33,392 nt of DNA, from the NCBI GenBank assembly GCA_021805735.1, contig JAJZEE010000036.1, forward strand, positions 1 through 33,392. Direction: 5' to 3'. The notes beneath the pieces are model-generated. The model saw only the letters and a program-made list of their open reading frames with translations. It had not been told where the DNA came from and made no database searches. Numbering within the stretch: the first letter of the stretch is position 1; each line of letters begins with the position of its first letter. Shown here one piece after another: positions 6,597 through 14,371 of the stretch. The stretch comes from Bacillota bacterium. Its GTDB lineage: Bacteria; Bacillota; Bacilli; Alicyclobacillales; SLC66. Position numbers and translations under genes: made by a program.

Positions 6597-6959
6597 CATC
6601 CCCTGTCGAAGAGAACCGAGGTCGATTTGACCGAATTGCGGGGCGAAGAGTTCATCGGGTTGAAACCGCAGTCCGGTTTGCGTCAATTGACAGACGAATT
6701 TTGCCGACAAGCCGGATTCACGGCGAACATCCGTTTCGAGGCGGAAGAAGTCGCAACCGTGCTCGGTCTCGTCAACGCGGGGCTCGGCGTGGCTGTGCTG
6801 CCGAAGCAGGCGGGTCTGGATTACTCGCATGTTTCCGCATTGTCGATTCTACCCGTTCGGTATAGCCGAAAAATTTATGCATCGTGGCGAAAATCAGGAT
6901 ACATGTCTCAAGCTGTAGTGCAATTCAAAGAATTTGTCCTGACTGAATTCACAAATTAG
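6597..6959 (+). pseudogene. LysR-family regulator, C-terminal fragment
   Basis: The frame reads HPLSKRTEVDLTELRGEEFIG and goes on to AEEVATVLGLVNAGLGVAVLP, ending at TAG 6957-6959. This is the second half of a LysR substrate-binding domain. The helix-turn-helix and the first half of the effector domain, about 180 residues, are absent. The fragment starts right against the start codon of the divergent MFS gene. LysR regulators are often encoded divergently from such exporters, so it was probably the transporter's own regulator, beheaded by a deletion. Confidence 0.85.
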
Positions 6960-7062
6960 CTCTTGTTTCTCCCAATTGGTTCTCTTGGTTCTCCCAGAAA
7001 AGCGCCACACTCCAATCCTTTCGTCAGTTTCCCAACGGCCGAATGCTCATGCTTCGGTGAGT

Positions 7063-7792
7063 TCATCTGATGGAACCGCCGCTCGCTTGTCTTTTATGGT
7101 TCGGCGTCTGTGCAGACATGGTCTGTTTGATAAAACTCTGCCACAGATAGAAGGTGGCATAACTGCGCCAGGGCGCCCAATCGTGAGCCATTTCTCTCAT
7201 CTGCGTTTCATTCGGTCGCCTGGCCAGGTTATAGAGATGCTTGACGGCATTTTACACGCCAATGTCTGCAGCCGGGAATACATCCGATCTCCCCATGCCA
7301 AAAAGGAGAAAGCACTCCACAGTCCGCCGTCCAATCCCCCGCAGTTTGATCAACGATCCCATCACTCCATCGTCCGCCAGACGCCAAAGACCATCCATTT
7401 CAATGGTTTCGCCCCTAACTCAAGAAGCCTCTCAAGCAACGCAGCAACAAATTGAACGGTCAACTGCTGACCGATGATGACCTTCACCATCGATTCAAAC
7501 AAACTCGCATCCTGAATGGAACGCAGACCGTAAAACCGCGCTGTGAGCAGACTCCAGACCGGGTCATGTGCGGATCGTTGCACAAATCCCGAAAGATCCT
7601 GATCCTCTCACAGGGTGCTTCGCACAATCTGCAGACACTCCTGACGCTCGTCAGCCTTCAGATCTGTGGGCAGATGAACGTCAGGAACCGGATTGTCAGC
7701 GGAGCCCGACTATAATCCGCACCGGGATCGTACTCGTACGCAGGCGTATTGCACGGGTTAAGGACTCTTGCACAGGGTCGATCATCTGTCAT
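7063..7792 (-). pseudogene. alkA: AlkA-type DNA-3-methyladenine glycosylase, broken
   Basis: The minus strand shows successive pieces of an HhH-GPD glycosylase in different frames. A start with AAGGAG before ATG 7792 gives MTDDRPCARVLNP. A middle piece reads DPVWSLLTARFYGLRSIQDA and SLFESMVKVIIGQQLTVQ. The helix-hairpin-helix reads LIKLRGIGRRTVECFLL, and the active-site segment VFPAADIGV, with the catalytic Asp, is followed at once by TAA. The C-terminal part reads NETQMREMAHDWAPWRSYA. At least two frameshifts and one nonsense codon destroy it. The intact enzyme would remove alkylated purines from DNA. Confidence 0.88.
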
Positions 7793-8007
7793 TCTCCTTA
7801 TGGATTGGCGACTGTTGTCGACAGCACCAGGGCCACTCACCGCATTAGTCTTTCCGTTCTTTATATCACAAAGCTACACGACTGTCTGTCGATTTCTTGC
7901 TGTCCGATTTCCCGACCTTCACAAAGCCCACTATCCGCCATCATGCCAAAACTATCCCAAGAAACGGTGTAGTCATCTGATCCGCATTCAGGATATAATA
8001 GACTGAA

Positions 8008-8187
8008 TTTCATGGATTCGGGGAGTCAGAGACGAAGAAATCCGCGATCCGAAGCGCGCCATTCCGATTGCGATAGAAACTGCCGTGTTCTTGACCGGCA
8101 TATTCTATATGGATCGTGATCGGCGTCGTGATTGTCCTCGCGAACCCGGACCTGGTGCGCAGCATCGCGGCATCGCGGCAGGTTTGA
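8008..8187 (+). pseudogene. APC-family amino acid permease, internal fragment
   Basis: The frame EEIRDPKRAIPIAIETAVFL followed by TGIFYM matches the loop and helix typical of APC permeases (xEIRDPKRxIPxAI). A preceding GFGESET in another frame and a following IVIGVVIVLANPDLVRSIA in a third frame show at least two frameshifts. Only about 60 codons remain, just upstream of the acetamidase gene. An amide or amino acid uptake gene would make sense beside an amidase, but that link is inference. Confidence 0.7.
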
Positions 8188-8224
8188 CCAGGGAACATGA
8201 CACCGAATAGTTGGGGGGAGACGT

Positions 8225-9124
8225 ATGACCATTCAAGTGCCAAATGATCAGTTGATCTACACGATGTCCAAGGATCACCGTTCCGTTCTCACGGTTCCAG
8301 ACGGGGCGCAACTGGTGTTTCACACGTGCGATTGTTTCGAGGATCAGATTCAAAGCGATTCACAGGACTTCGGGGAACTCGACTGGAACCGCATCAATCC
8401 AGCTACGGGCCCGGTTTTCGTGGAGGGAGCGGAACCCGGCGATTTGTTGGTGGTGCGTATCGTACGGATCGAATTGGCCGATCACGGTGTTATGACCACG
8501 GGCCCCAAGCTGGGCGTGCTCGGCGATGAACTGACGCATAATGTTATACGGATGATCCCCATTCGTGATGGGAAAGCCATATTCTCTCCCCTGCTGGAGA
8601 TACCGCTAAACCCTATGATTGGGGTCATTGGAACAGCGCCGGCGGGAGCGGCCGTGTCCTGCGGAACACCGGGCGCACACGGTGGGAACATGGACTGCAA
8701 GCTCATCACGGAAGGGGCGCAACTGATTCTGCCCGTAAGCGTGCCAGGCGCCCTGTTCGCTCTCGGGGACCTGCACGCCGCGATGGCCGATGGCGAAGTC
8801 GCGGTCTGCGGAGTCGAGATCGCGGGAAGTGTGACCGTCCAGTTACAGGTGCTGAAAGGAAAGCGCTGGCCGGCTCCCATGATCGTGAATGACGACGCGG
8901 TGATAACCATCGCCTCTGAAAAACAGCTCGACGATGCAGCCGTGAGAGCCGTAAAAAACATGGTGCGATGGCTCGAAGCAGAGTGCGGCATGGATACGGC
9001 GGAGGCAACCTTTCTGCTCAGCATCGCCGGGGATCTGCGCGTCTGCCAGGTGGTCGATCCGCTCAAAACCGCGCGGGTGGAGTTGCCGCGGTGGATTGCC
9101 GAAAAGCAGGGATTTCGTTTCTAG
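8225..9124 (+). CDS. Acetamidase/formamidase family protein
   Basis: A cytosolic amidase-family protein of 299 residues, the usual length for the short FmdA/AmdA type, expected to hydrolyse a small amide to the acid and ammonia. The ATG at 8225 has GGGGGGAG eight bases upstream. Family features visible are NPATGPVFVEGAEPGDLLVV near residues 57-76, the Gly-rich GTPGAHGGNMDCK near 147-159 with conserved Cys/His/Asp, and GALFALGDLHAAMADGEVAV near 175-194. The reading frame is intact although its neighbours are decayed. Substrate cannot be told from sequence. It faces the convergent panE-like gene with a 19-base gap. Confidence 0.92.
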   Translation: MTIQVPNDQLIYTMSKDHRSVLTVPDGAQLVFHTCDCFEDQIQSDSQDFGELDWNRINPATGPVFVEGAEPGDLLVVRIVRIELADHGVMTTGPKLGVLGDELTHNVIRMIPIRDGKAIFSPLLEIPLNPMIGVIGTAPAGAAVSCGTPGAHGGNMDCKLITEGAQLILPVSVPGALFALGDLHAAMADGEVAVCGVEIAGSVTVQLQVLKGKRWPAPMIVNDDAVITIASEKQLDDAAVRAVKNMVRWLEAECGMDTAEATFLLSIAGDLRVCQVVDPLKTARVELPRWIAEKQGFRF

Positions 9125-9143
9125 TGCGGCAAGGCTCGATCGT

Positions 9144-10079
9144 TCAGCCCGCTATTTCGCTTGTGCCCACATCATGTTGCAGACTTTGATTCAGTGCTCT
9201 GAGAAGAGCCAGCACTGCTCGATTCAGTGGGGCCGCAATGCCGTGTCGCTCGGACAAACGCACGACTGCGCCAGTGATATGCTCGTGTTCGAGCGGTCGA
9301 CCAGCGAGACGGTCATAGAGCATGGAAGTTCCGCCGTCGTCGCTGAACCGCGTGTAGAGATCGAGAGTTGCCTGAACGTCATCTGGTCCAATGTGGGCGC
9401 CTGCGGCGCGAGCGACAGTAACAGCCTCGGAGAGCAGGCCGCGGGCAAGATCCTGAATGTCGGTATCGCGCATGACGCCCATCCGCTGGAGGGTGAGCGC
9501 GGTGATCGGATTGGCCGCCAAGTTGCTAAGCAGCTTCCGCCAGGCCGCCGTGAGAAAGTCCGGGTCCTGAAACACCTTGATATCGGTTCCAGACAGCAGT
9601 TGCTTGAATTTCTCCCCATTTACCCCAACAGGAACAACAATTTGCTGTCCATTGCGATGAACGATCTGGCCTGCGGCGATGCGCTCAACCGCGATATAGA
9701 CCAGCGCCGGCAGAATGGAAACTCCCGGAATGAGTTGTGCAATCCGCTCCTGATGGTCGATTCCGTTCTGCAGCGCGACCACCACCGTCGTAGGGGCGGT
9801 CAAGTGCATGAGCCACGAAGCGGCCCCCGGAGTGTCATGCGCCTTGGTTGCAAGCAGCACAAAGTCCACGGCCGTCTGACTCTTCGGGTCCGCACTGATG
9901 GTTACCGGCGCCTCAAAAACACTGCCGGCGGACTCTACGATGAGGCGTTCAACAGGAGTGCGGACGCATAAAGTGACCGCGTGCCCTGCAGCGTGCGCCT
10001 GAGCGGCCATGTAGCAACCAATCGCTCCACCGCCCACCACGGCCACACGGCGCTGCACAGGCGCAGACGAAGTTTCCAA
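9144..10079 (-). CDS. panE: 2-dehydropantoate 2-reductase family protein (PanE/ApbA)
   Basis: An NADPH-dependent reductase of 311 residues. In pantothenate synthesis the family reduces 2-dehydropantoate to pantoate. The N-terminal Rossmann fold shows AVVGGGAIGCYMAAQAHAAG, with LLATKAHDT carrying the catalytic Lys and LQNGIDHQE after it. The C-terminal helical domain includes AWRKLLSNLAANPITAL and the family's LLSEAVTVARAAG. The start is TTG at 10077-10079, preceded by AGGAGG nine bases upstream. A TATAAT box inside a palindrome (10163-10181) lies upstream. It may be a paralogue with another 2-keto acid substrate, since it sits in an island and not with panB or panC. Confidence 0.88.
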   Translation of the reverse strand: METSSAPVQRRVAVVGGGAIGCYMAAQAHAAGHAVTLCVRTPVERLIVESAGSVFEAPVTISADPKSQTAVDFVLLATKAHDTPGAASWLMHLTAPTTVVVALQNGIDHQERIAQLIPGVSILPALVYIAVERIAAGQIVHRNGQQIVVPVGVNGEKFKQLLSGTDIKVFQDPDFLTAAWRKLLSNLAANPITALTLQRMGVMRDTDIQDLARGLLSEAVTVARAAGAHIGPDDVQATLDLYTRFSDDGGTSMLYDRLAGRPLEHEHITGAVVRLSERHGIAAPLNRAVLALLRALNQSLQHDVGTSEIAG

Positions 10080-10162
10080 TGCCGATCCCCTCCTGTTTCA
10101 AAAATGTGCCTGCTCGGCCGGGGTCGTGTGCTGTGCCCCTGCTCAGACACGGCAATTTGTAT

Positions 10163-10181
10163 ATGTTAAGTATTATAACAT
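10163..10181 (-). promoter_or_regulatory. Promoter -10 inside a palindrome, upstream of panE
   Basis: ATGTTA (10163-10168) and TAACAT (10176-10181) are inverted arms around AGTATTA. The minus-strand hexamer TATAAT (10172-10177) overlaps the right arm. No strong -35 is at 17 bases. A dimeric regulator bound here would block the promoter. Confidence 0.45.
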
Positions 10182-10470
10182 GGTGACGGCATCAAGCACC
10201 GACTGGGTTTTGTTCCCGGTCATACATTGTCAGCAGCAGAAAAGCGAGTCTTATCTCTCCTCCAGCACATGGGCCACCCCAGAGTCCGCCATCCAGCGTT
10301 CGAAGGCAGCCTGTCCCACTTGGCCGATCATGACATGTCCAAACACATCATGTCGAATGTATTCCTACCCGCTTCCTACGGGTGGTTGCTGCGCCATTAT
10401 GCTGACGATAAGTGAATAGCCCGACTGTGGGATCGGCATCACATCAAGCCCGTGATCGATATTCGACAGA
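10182..10470. other. Decayed coding DNA, unidentified
   Basis: Both strands look protein-like but broken. The minus strand reads GLDVMPIPQSGYSLIVSIMA, then after a TAG HDVFGHVMIGQVGQAAFERW up to TAA at 10251-10253. The plus strand has an uninterrupted 62-codon frame with no ribosome binding site. The minus reading looks more like a real C-terminus, but the family was not recognised. Confidence 0.3.
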
Positions 10471-10750
10471 TGTGGAGGCGTGCAGCCCGAACATCTTCAA
10501 GACAGTTGGAGAGAACGGTGCTCTCCCTCGTATCGTTCGGCTTAGGAGTCGCATTCCTTCACGATTCGGCCCGGCATCAGAGGAACGATCGGCCACCGTC
10601 GAATTCAAACCGATAATGAGTTCATGGTCGCGTTCGCACGAAAGAAACCCCAGCCCCCAGCCGTGTTCAGAAATTTTGTGGACGCCATCGTTCCCTTGTT
10701 CTCGCGAGGATATACGGATGCACAGAGGGCAAAACGTCCAAAGCTGTTGG
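10470..10750 (+). pseudogene. Second LysR-family regulator remnant (C-terminal)
   Basis: Frame pieces read GVQPEHLQD, then QLERTVLSLVSFGLGVAFLH and, after another shift, FMVAFARKKPQPPAVFRNFV followed by DAIVPLF. These are the last third of a LysR effector-binding domain in three frames. No N-terminal DNA-binding domain remains. It is a different gene from the fragment at 6597-6959. Confidence 0.7.
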
Positions 10751-10862
10751 CCGCCTCTGAGAACCTCCACACAAATCAAATCGACTCAACTCCGCACTTT
10801 GTGAACTCCCCTCTTCAGTGGCACCAAAACGCCCTCCGCCCTTGCCCCATCCCTATCCACAG

Positions 10863-10894
10863 CAAAAAAACCGCGCCGTTGCGCGGTTTTCTTA
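10863..10894 (-). terminator. Terminator of the tRNA cluster
   Basis: On the minus strand AACCGCGC-AACG-GCGCGGTT is followed by a run of seven T. This is a textbook intrinsic terminator immediately after tRNA-Lys. Its presence means the operon now ends before tRNA-Leu and tRNA-Pro, which need another promoter. Confidence 0.9.
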
Positions 10895-10939
10895 TGGTGA
10901 GCCATGATGGACTCGAACCATCGACACCCTGATTAAAAG
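10895..10939 (-). repeat. Right attachment core (3' half of tRNA-Lys)
   Basis: This is the direct-repeat partner of 4798-4842. Similarity stops exactly after the base following the anticodon-loop TTAAAA, a common crossover boundary for tRNA-specific integrases. Confidence 0.75.
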
Positions 10940-10970
10940 TCAGGTGCTCTACCAACTGAGCTAATGGCTC
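10895..10970 (-). tRNA. tRNA-Lys (anticodon UUU), intact
   Basis: A complete cloverleaf with acceptor GAGCCAT/ATGGCTC, anticodon stem CCTGA/TCAGG and loop CTTTTAA, T-arm GATGG-TTCGAGT-CCATC, and an encoded CCA. Its first 45 plus-strand bases (10895-10939) are the inferred right attachment core of the island. Confidence 0.96.
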
Positions 10971-10974
10971 AAAG

Positions 10975-11049
10975 TGGCTGGGGAGGTAGGGATCGAACCT
11001 ACGAATGACGGAGTCAAAGTCCGTTGCCTTACCACTTGGCGACTCCCCA
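10975..11049 (-). tRNA. tRNA-Gln (anticodon UUG)
   Basis: Acceptor TGGGGAG/CTCCCCA, anticodon stem ACGGA/TCCGT with loop CTTTGAC, T-loop TTCGATC, discriminator G and encoded CCA. It lies four bases upstream of tRNA-Lys in the transcript. Confidence 0.95.
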
Positions 11050-11053
11050 ACTA

Positions 11054-11130
11054 TGGGGTGAGCGATGGGGTTCGAACCCACGAGTGCCGGAGCCACAATC
11101 CGGTGCGTTAACCACTTCGCCACGCCCACC
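11054..11130 (-). tRNA. tRNA-His (anticodon GUG)
   Basis: Acceptor GTGGGCG with the additional 5' G typical of tRNA-His, pairing with the discriminator C. Anticodon stem CCGGA/TCCGG, loop TTGTGGC. CCA is encoded. Confidence 0.95.
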
Positions 11131-11155
11131 ATGACAATCATAAAAATAAAAAACC

Positions 11156-11231
11156 TGGCAGGGGTGGCAGGATTCGAACCCACGACATGCGGTTTTGGAG
11201 ACCGCCGTTCTACCAGCTGAACTACACCCCT
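11156..11231 (-). tRNA. tRNA-Trp (anticodon CCA)
   Basis: Acceptor AGGGGTG/CACCCCT, anticodon stem GCGGT/ACCGC with loop CTCCAAA, T-loop TTCGAAT, discriminator G and encoded CCA. It is the first gene of the cluster. Confidence 0.95.
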
Positions 11232-11268
11232 ATGTGCTGCTTCTGAACGTCAGAAACAGCGCTCTATG

Positions 11269-11298
11269 AGTATACATTGGCGTTTGCGCCAAAGTCAA
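11269..11298 (-). promoter_or_regulatory. Promoter of the tRNA-Trp-His-Gln-Lys cluster
   Basis: On the minus strand TTGACT (11293-11298), an 18-base spacer and TATACT (11269-11274), about 37 bases before the tRNA-Trp 5' end. The spacer holds a GGCG/CGCC symmetry. Confidence 0.8.
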
Positions 11299-11407
11299 GC
11301 AAGACTCCCGCGTTTATGGCTGGACACGCCATGGTAAAGTCATCCACACGGCATTCTAGATCACTGGAATACCAAGCTGTATCACAGATGTTACATAAAT
11401 GAAATGA

Positions 11408-11437
11408 TTGACGTTGTCCGTAGAATCTTTCTATAAT
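11408..11437 (+). promoter_or_regulatory. Promoter of the TagO/WecA-like gene
   Basis: TTGACG (11408-11413), 18-base spacer, TATAAT (11432-11437). The expected start of transcription near 11444 leaves a short leader before the TTG start at 11485, and it rules out the longer reading frame that would begin inside the -10 box. Confidence 0.85.
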
Positions 11438-11484
11438 TGGTATGGTTAAATATCGTTCCAGTACCAAATCGGGGGGGCGCACTT

Positions 11485-12462
11485 TTGCTTGTTGATCTCG
11501 TCACCTTAGTCCTGTCATTCCTTATTGTATACGCGCTCGTGCCCCTGATGCGAAGAGTCGCGTTGCGCACGGGATTCGTCGATCTGCCGACCGATCGCAA
11601 AGCGCACAAGGCTCCACTTCCGATGCTTGGCGGCGCTGCCATGATGGTTGGGTTCATACTGGTTACAGTGACAATCCGCCACTTTGTGATTGGTACTTCT
11701 CTGAAACCGGACAAGCCTTTTCTGGGCCTGATTATCGGTTCCATTCTGATGTTTGTCGTAGGAATGATCGACGACTACGCCAAAACCCGTAAACAAGAAT
11801 TTCCAGCGTGGCCGAAGTTTATTGCTCAAATGGTCGCCGCCGCCATTCTCATTTACTGCGGAGCGACAATCAAGGGCGTTCAGGATCCCATCCACCCAGT
11901 GTACTACGTCACATTCGCTTCCTGGGTCTCTGATCTCCTGACGATTTTATGGGTAGTCGGTATTGTTAATGTATTCAATTTCCTGGATGGATTGGACGGA
12001 TTGGCAGGTGGCATCGCTGCGATGTCAGCCACTACCCTGCTTATCATCTCCACCTTGAAGGGAGATTGGTCGTCCGCCGTCTTGGCTGCTGCCCTGATCG
12101 GCGTGACGCTCGCCTTTCTGCGGTTCAACTTCTACCCGGCGCGCATCATAATGGGCGACGCAGGATCTACCTTCCTCGGTTTTGTGCTCGCCGGCATCGC
12201 ACTCACTGGCGCCTTCAAATCGGCGACGGTGATTTCTATTTTTGTTCCAGTGCTGGCGCTCGGCGTTCCCATATTTGACGCCATTTACGTCGTATGGAAG
12301 CGCATGAAGGAGAAACGGCCCGTTTACAAGGCCGATCGCAGCCATGGTCATTACCGACTGATGGCAGCGGGGCTCACACAGATTCAAACGGTCAGTGTCA
12401 TGTACCTGGTAGCGCTGGGTTTTTCCATCATCTCCATCGCAATCGTGGTCTGGAATCATTAA
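11485..12462 (+). CDS. tagO: Undecaprenyl-phosphate N-acetylglucosamine 1-phosphate transferase (TagO/WecA family)
   Basis: A polytopic membrane enzyme of 325 residues that moves a sugar 1-phosphate from UDP-GlcNAc to undecaprenyl phosphate, the first step of teichoic acid or other envelope polymer synthesis. About ten hydrophobic helices are visible. Catalytic motifs are GMIDDYAK, NVFNFLDGLDGLAGG and IIMGDAGSTFLGF. The loop that is usually SHIHHRL in WecA reads SHGHYRLMAAG, retaining one of the central histidines. The NFLDGLDG form separates it from MraY. TTG 11485 is chosen for the GGGGGGG site seven bases before it and the promoter position. It diverges from the tRNA cluster and appears monocistronic. 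Confidence 0.9.
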   Translation: MLVDLVTLVLSFLIVYALVPLMRRVALRTGFVDLPTDRKAHKAPLPMLGGAAMMVGFILVTVTIRHFVIGTSLKPDKPFLGLIIGSILMFVVGMIDDYAKTRKQEFPAWPKFIAQMVAAAILIYCGATIKGVQDPIHPVYYVTFASWVSDLLTILWVVGIVNVFNFLDGLDGLAGGIAAMSATTLLIISTLKGDWSSAVLAAALIGVTLAFLRFNFYPARIIMGDAGSTFLGFVLAGIALTGAFKSATVISIFVPVLALGVPIFDAIYVVWKRMKEKRPVYKADRSHGHYRLMAAGLTQIQTVSVMYLVALGFSIISIAIVVWNH

Positions 12463-12589
12463 ATCGGCGATAACTCGACAACTTCACAGCAAATGAGCCT
12501 GCTACCGGGAAACCTCACCCTGCACGCACGCTCGTTTGCTGTTACCATTATTCCCTGCGACTGGATCAGGCACTTAAAGTGTTCGGAGT

Positions 12590-12673
12590 TGGTGGAGGGG
12601 GTAGGATTCGAACCTACGAAGCTTTCGCAACGGATTTACAGTCCGCCCCAGTTGGCCACTTTGGTACCCCTCC
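12590..12673 (-). tRNA. tRNA-Tyr (anticodon GUA)
   Basis: A class II tRNA with acceptor GGAGGGG/CCCCTCC, anticodon stem GCGGA/TCCGT and loop CTGTAAA, a long variable arm (GCGAAAGCTTC), T-loop TTCGAAT and an encoded CCA. It lies between the end of tagO and the unknown membrane-anchored gene. Confidence 0.95.
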
Positions 12674-12734
12674 GTATGAAGTTGGCGGTGTGAATCGAAA
12701 CTCCGACCGTGCCATCACGCGCTCAACATCGTGC

Positions 12735-12764
12735 ATTTTACCGTGTTTGCGCATGTTGTGTCAA
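12735..12764 (-). promoter_or_regulatory. Promoter of tRNA-Tyr
   Basis: On the minus strand TTGACA (12759-12764), 18-base spacer, TAAAAT (12735-12740), with about 60 bases to the tRNA. Confidence 0.75.
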
Positions 12765-12866
12765 GGGTCTTGAAGGAACATTGAGGGAGCAAGTTGGAGA
12801 ATTGGCTGACAAAACCATTTATGAAGGACGGGTATTGTTAGGCCAAGGAAGGAGAACCCTATTATC

Positions 12867-14012
12867 ATGACACGAAGGCTCCGAGTGGGCGGAACCATTT
12901 TGGCACTTATTTTAGTTGTCATTTTGCTGGAAGTTGGGATGCACGGCGATCTACGTACCTTATTGACACCGTTTCAGGCGCAGACGATCGGCTATGTGGC
13001 GGAAACCAAGGCGCCCTGGAATGTGCGCCAAGTCACCCTGCCAACCATTTTGACCAAAGAACCGACGCAGAGCACCGTATTTGGACTCAAGGCGATTCGA
13101 CTGAAAACACCGACGCCAGATGGCTATCCTGCTGGAACGACGCAAATCGGGTTGCTGTGGACACGTCATGCAAGTATCCTCTTGCAACCTTGGCAAGGTG
13201 AACCGCAGGTACTCGTGCGCGCGGGGCCTACAAGCGATCACACACTGGCAATCGCGGCGTCGCCAGGTTCTCAGGGCACGATCATTCTACTTGACGCCAT
13301 GCTGCACAGCGGCGCCAAACAACAGTTTTATTGGTGGAACCTTTCCACCGGTGAACATAAGGCGCTCAACGCAAAAGCACCTTGGCCACTTCGTGCGTTT
13401 CACACACCGACTGCCTGGATCGTCACGGGTGGCGCGGATGCGGGCGTCTATTCCCTTGGTATTCTGCCAATTCGAGTGCTGTCTCTGCCACATGATTTGA
13501 CAGGAGCTGCGGTTTTTGGTCATCACATCTTCGGATCGTGGCATGACAACGCTGTCACATACGATTGGCAAACGAAAACGTTTATCAAGAGTACCGTGCA
13601 AGCTGTGCATCACGTATCTTTGGCACAAACCCCTGGCCCGGTTGCACTGCTCGGATCGTGGGGTCCAACTTTCGTTCTGTATCCCCAGGCGCACTCGGCG
13701 TGGCCCAACCATTCGCTGATGCTGGCGGCGGCAAGTGGTCTCCATCAATATCAGGAGTCACTCTCTGGGTCAGAAGGGCAGACCTATACGATCGTCGCAG
13801 GGAGCGATTATATAGTGAAGTCGGACCCATCGACGACGCAGTTTTGGATCGGATGGATGACAAACCAAGGACGGTTTCTGTGGCACTATGGCGGCCATTA
13901 CTCAAGCGGTCCGTTCCATCTTTTGTTGGGCCCAACGGTGCTTTTGCACCATGTCGTATGGGTTGATGGACGGTACACGTATGTCTGGAGAGCGCCCCAT
14001 CTGGCGTCGTAA
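12867..14012 (+). CDS. Membrane-anchored extracellular protein of unknown function
   Basis: 381 residues. Residues 1-25 (MTRRLRVGG, then a run of Ile, Leu and Val) form an uncleaved signal or single membrane anchor, so the rest is probably outside the cell. The body is rich in Gly, Thr, His and Trp, with repeated strand-rich segments such as TTQIGLLWTRHASILL, TIILLDAMLHSGAKQQFYWW and TQFWIGWMTNQGRFLWHYGG, which suggest a beta-propeller, though no catalytic motif is seen. AAGGAGAA lies twelve bases before the ATG, a rather long spacing. It has no obvious operon partners. I do not recognise the family. Confidence 0.75.
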   Translation: MTRRLRVGGTILALILVVILLEVGMHGDLRTLLTPFQAQTIGYVAETKAPWNVRQVTLPTILTKEPTQSTVFGLKAIRLKTPTPDGYPAGTTQIGLLWTRHASILLQPWQGEPQVLVRAGPTSDHTLAIAASPGSQGTIILLDAMLHSGAKQQFYWWNLSTGEHKALNAKAPWPLRAFHTPTAWIVTGGADAGVYSLGILPIRVLSLPHDLTGAAVFGHHIFGSWHDNAVTYDWQTKTFIKSTVQAVHHVSLAQTPGPVALLGSWGPTFVLYPQAHSAWPNHSLMLAAASGLHQYQESLSGSEGQTYTIVAGSDYIVKSDPSTTQFWIGWMTNQGRFLWHYGGHYSSGPFHLLLGPTVLLHHVVWVDGRYTYVWRAPHLAS

Positions 14013-14371
14013 ATACTGCGGTTGCTTCTACATAAGGAGAACGCCATCTCCACCCGACAAACAGCAGTGACCCCAAACTCCAAATGGTTACTAGGTTGTG
14101 ATTCGCAGAATCACTACACGAGCGGAAACCGTGGTTCGTCCTCCCCTGCCTGCGATCGAAAAGATCCCCACAGACTACTTGATCTCTTTCTATTGCAAGA
14201 CATCCGCCAGCGGGGAACTGAGCCCAGATCGGGCGGACAGAATTCGCCTTATAGGGCTGTTTCCACGGTTTTACTGAGTTGACTCAGACTTAAAAAACCG
14301 CGATAAATCAAGGAAAGTGGCGGCTTATTTACGGCTGCATTGTGTATTTTCCCCGTGGTGTACACTGAATT
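14013..14371. other. Gene-free stretch; possible left boundary zone of the third element
   Basis: No supported gene. It may contain the junction between ordinary chromosome (the gene ending at 14012) and the element whose integrase remnant lies at 21925-22241. I searched by eye for a copy of the tRNA-Thr 3' half here and did not find one. Confidence 0.35.

Larger units (their letters stand above)
4798..10939. mobile_element. Genomic island at tRNA-Lys
   Basis: The segment is bounded on the left by a displaced 3' half of tRNA-Lys and on the right by the intact tRNA-Lys, which share a 45-base core in direct orientation. The tRNA-Leu and tRNA-Pro that should follow tRNA-Lys in the operon now lie beyond the island. 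Contents: an MFS exporter, two intact enzyme genes and at least four remnants. No integrase is left. The island status is inference from the flanking repeats. The decay suggests an old insertion. Confidence 0.7.

Noticed and set aside
10227-10415. A 62-codon plus-strand frame starting MSAAEKRVLSLLQ.
   Set aside because: No ribosome binding site. The opposite strand shows a more protein-like but interrupted reading. Kept only as unidentified decayed DNA.
11437-11484. Longer start for the TagO/WecA-like gene at TTG 11437.
   Set aside because: That codon overlaps the -10 box of a near-consensus promoter, so it cannot be in the transcript.
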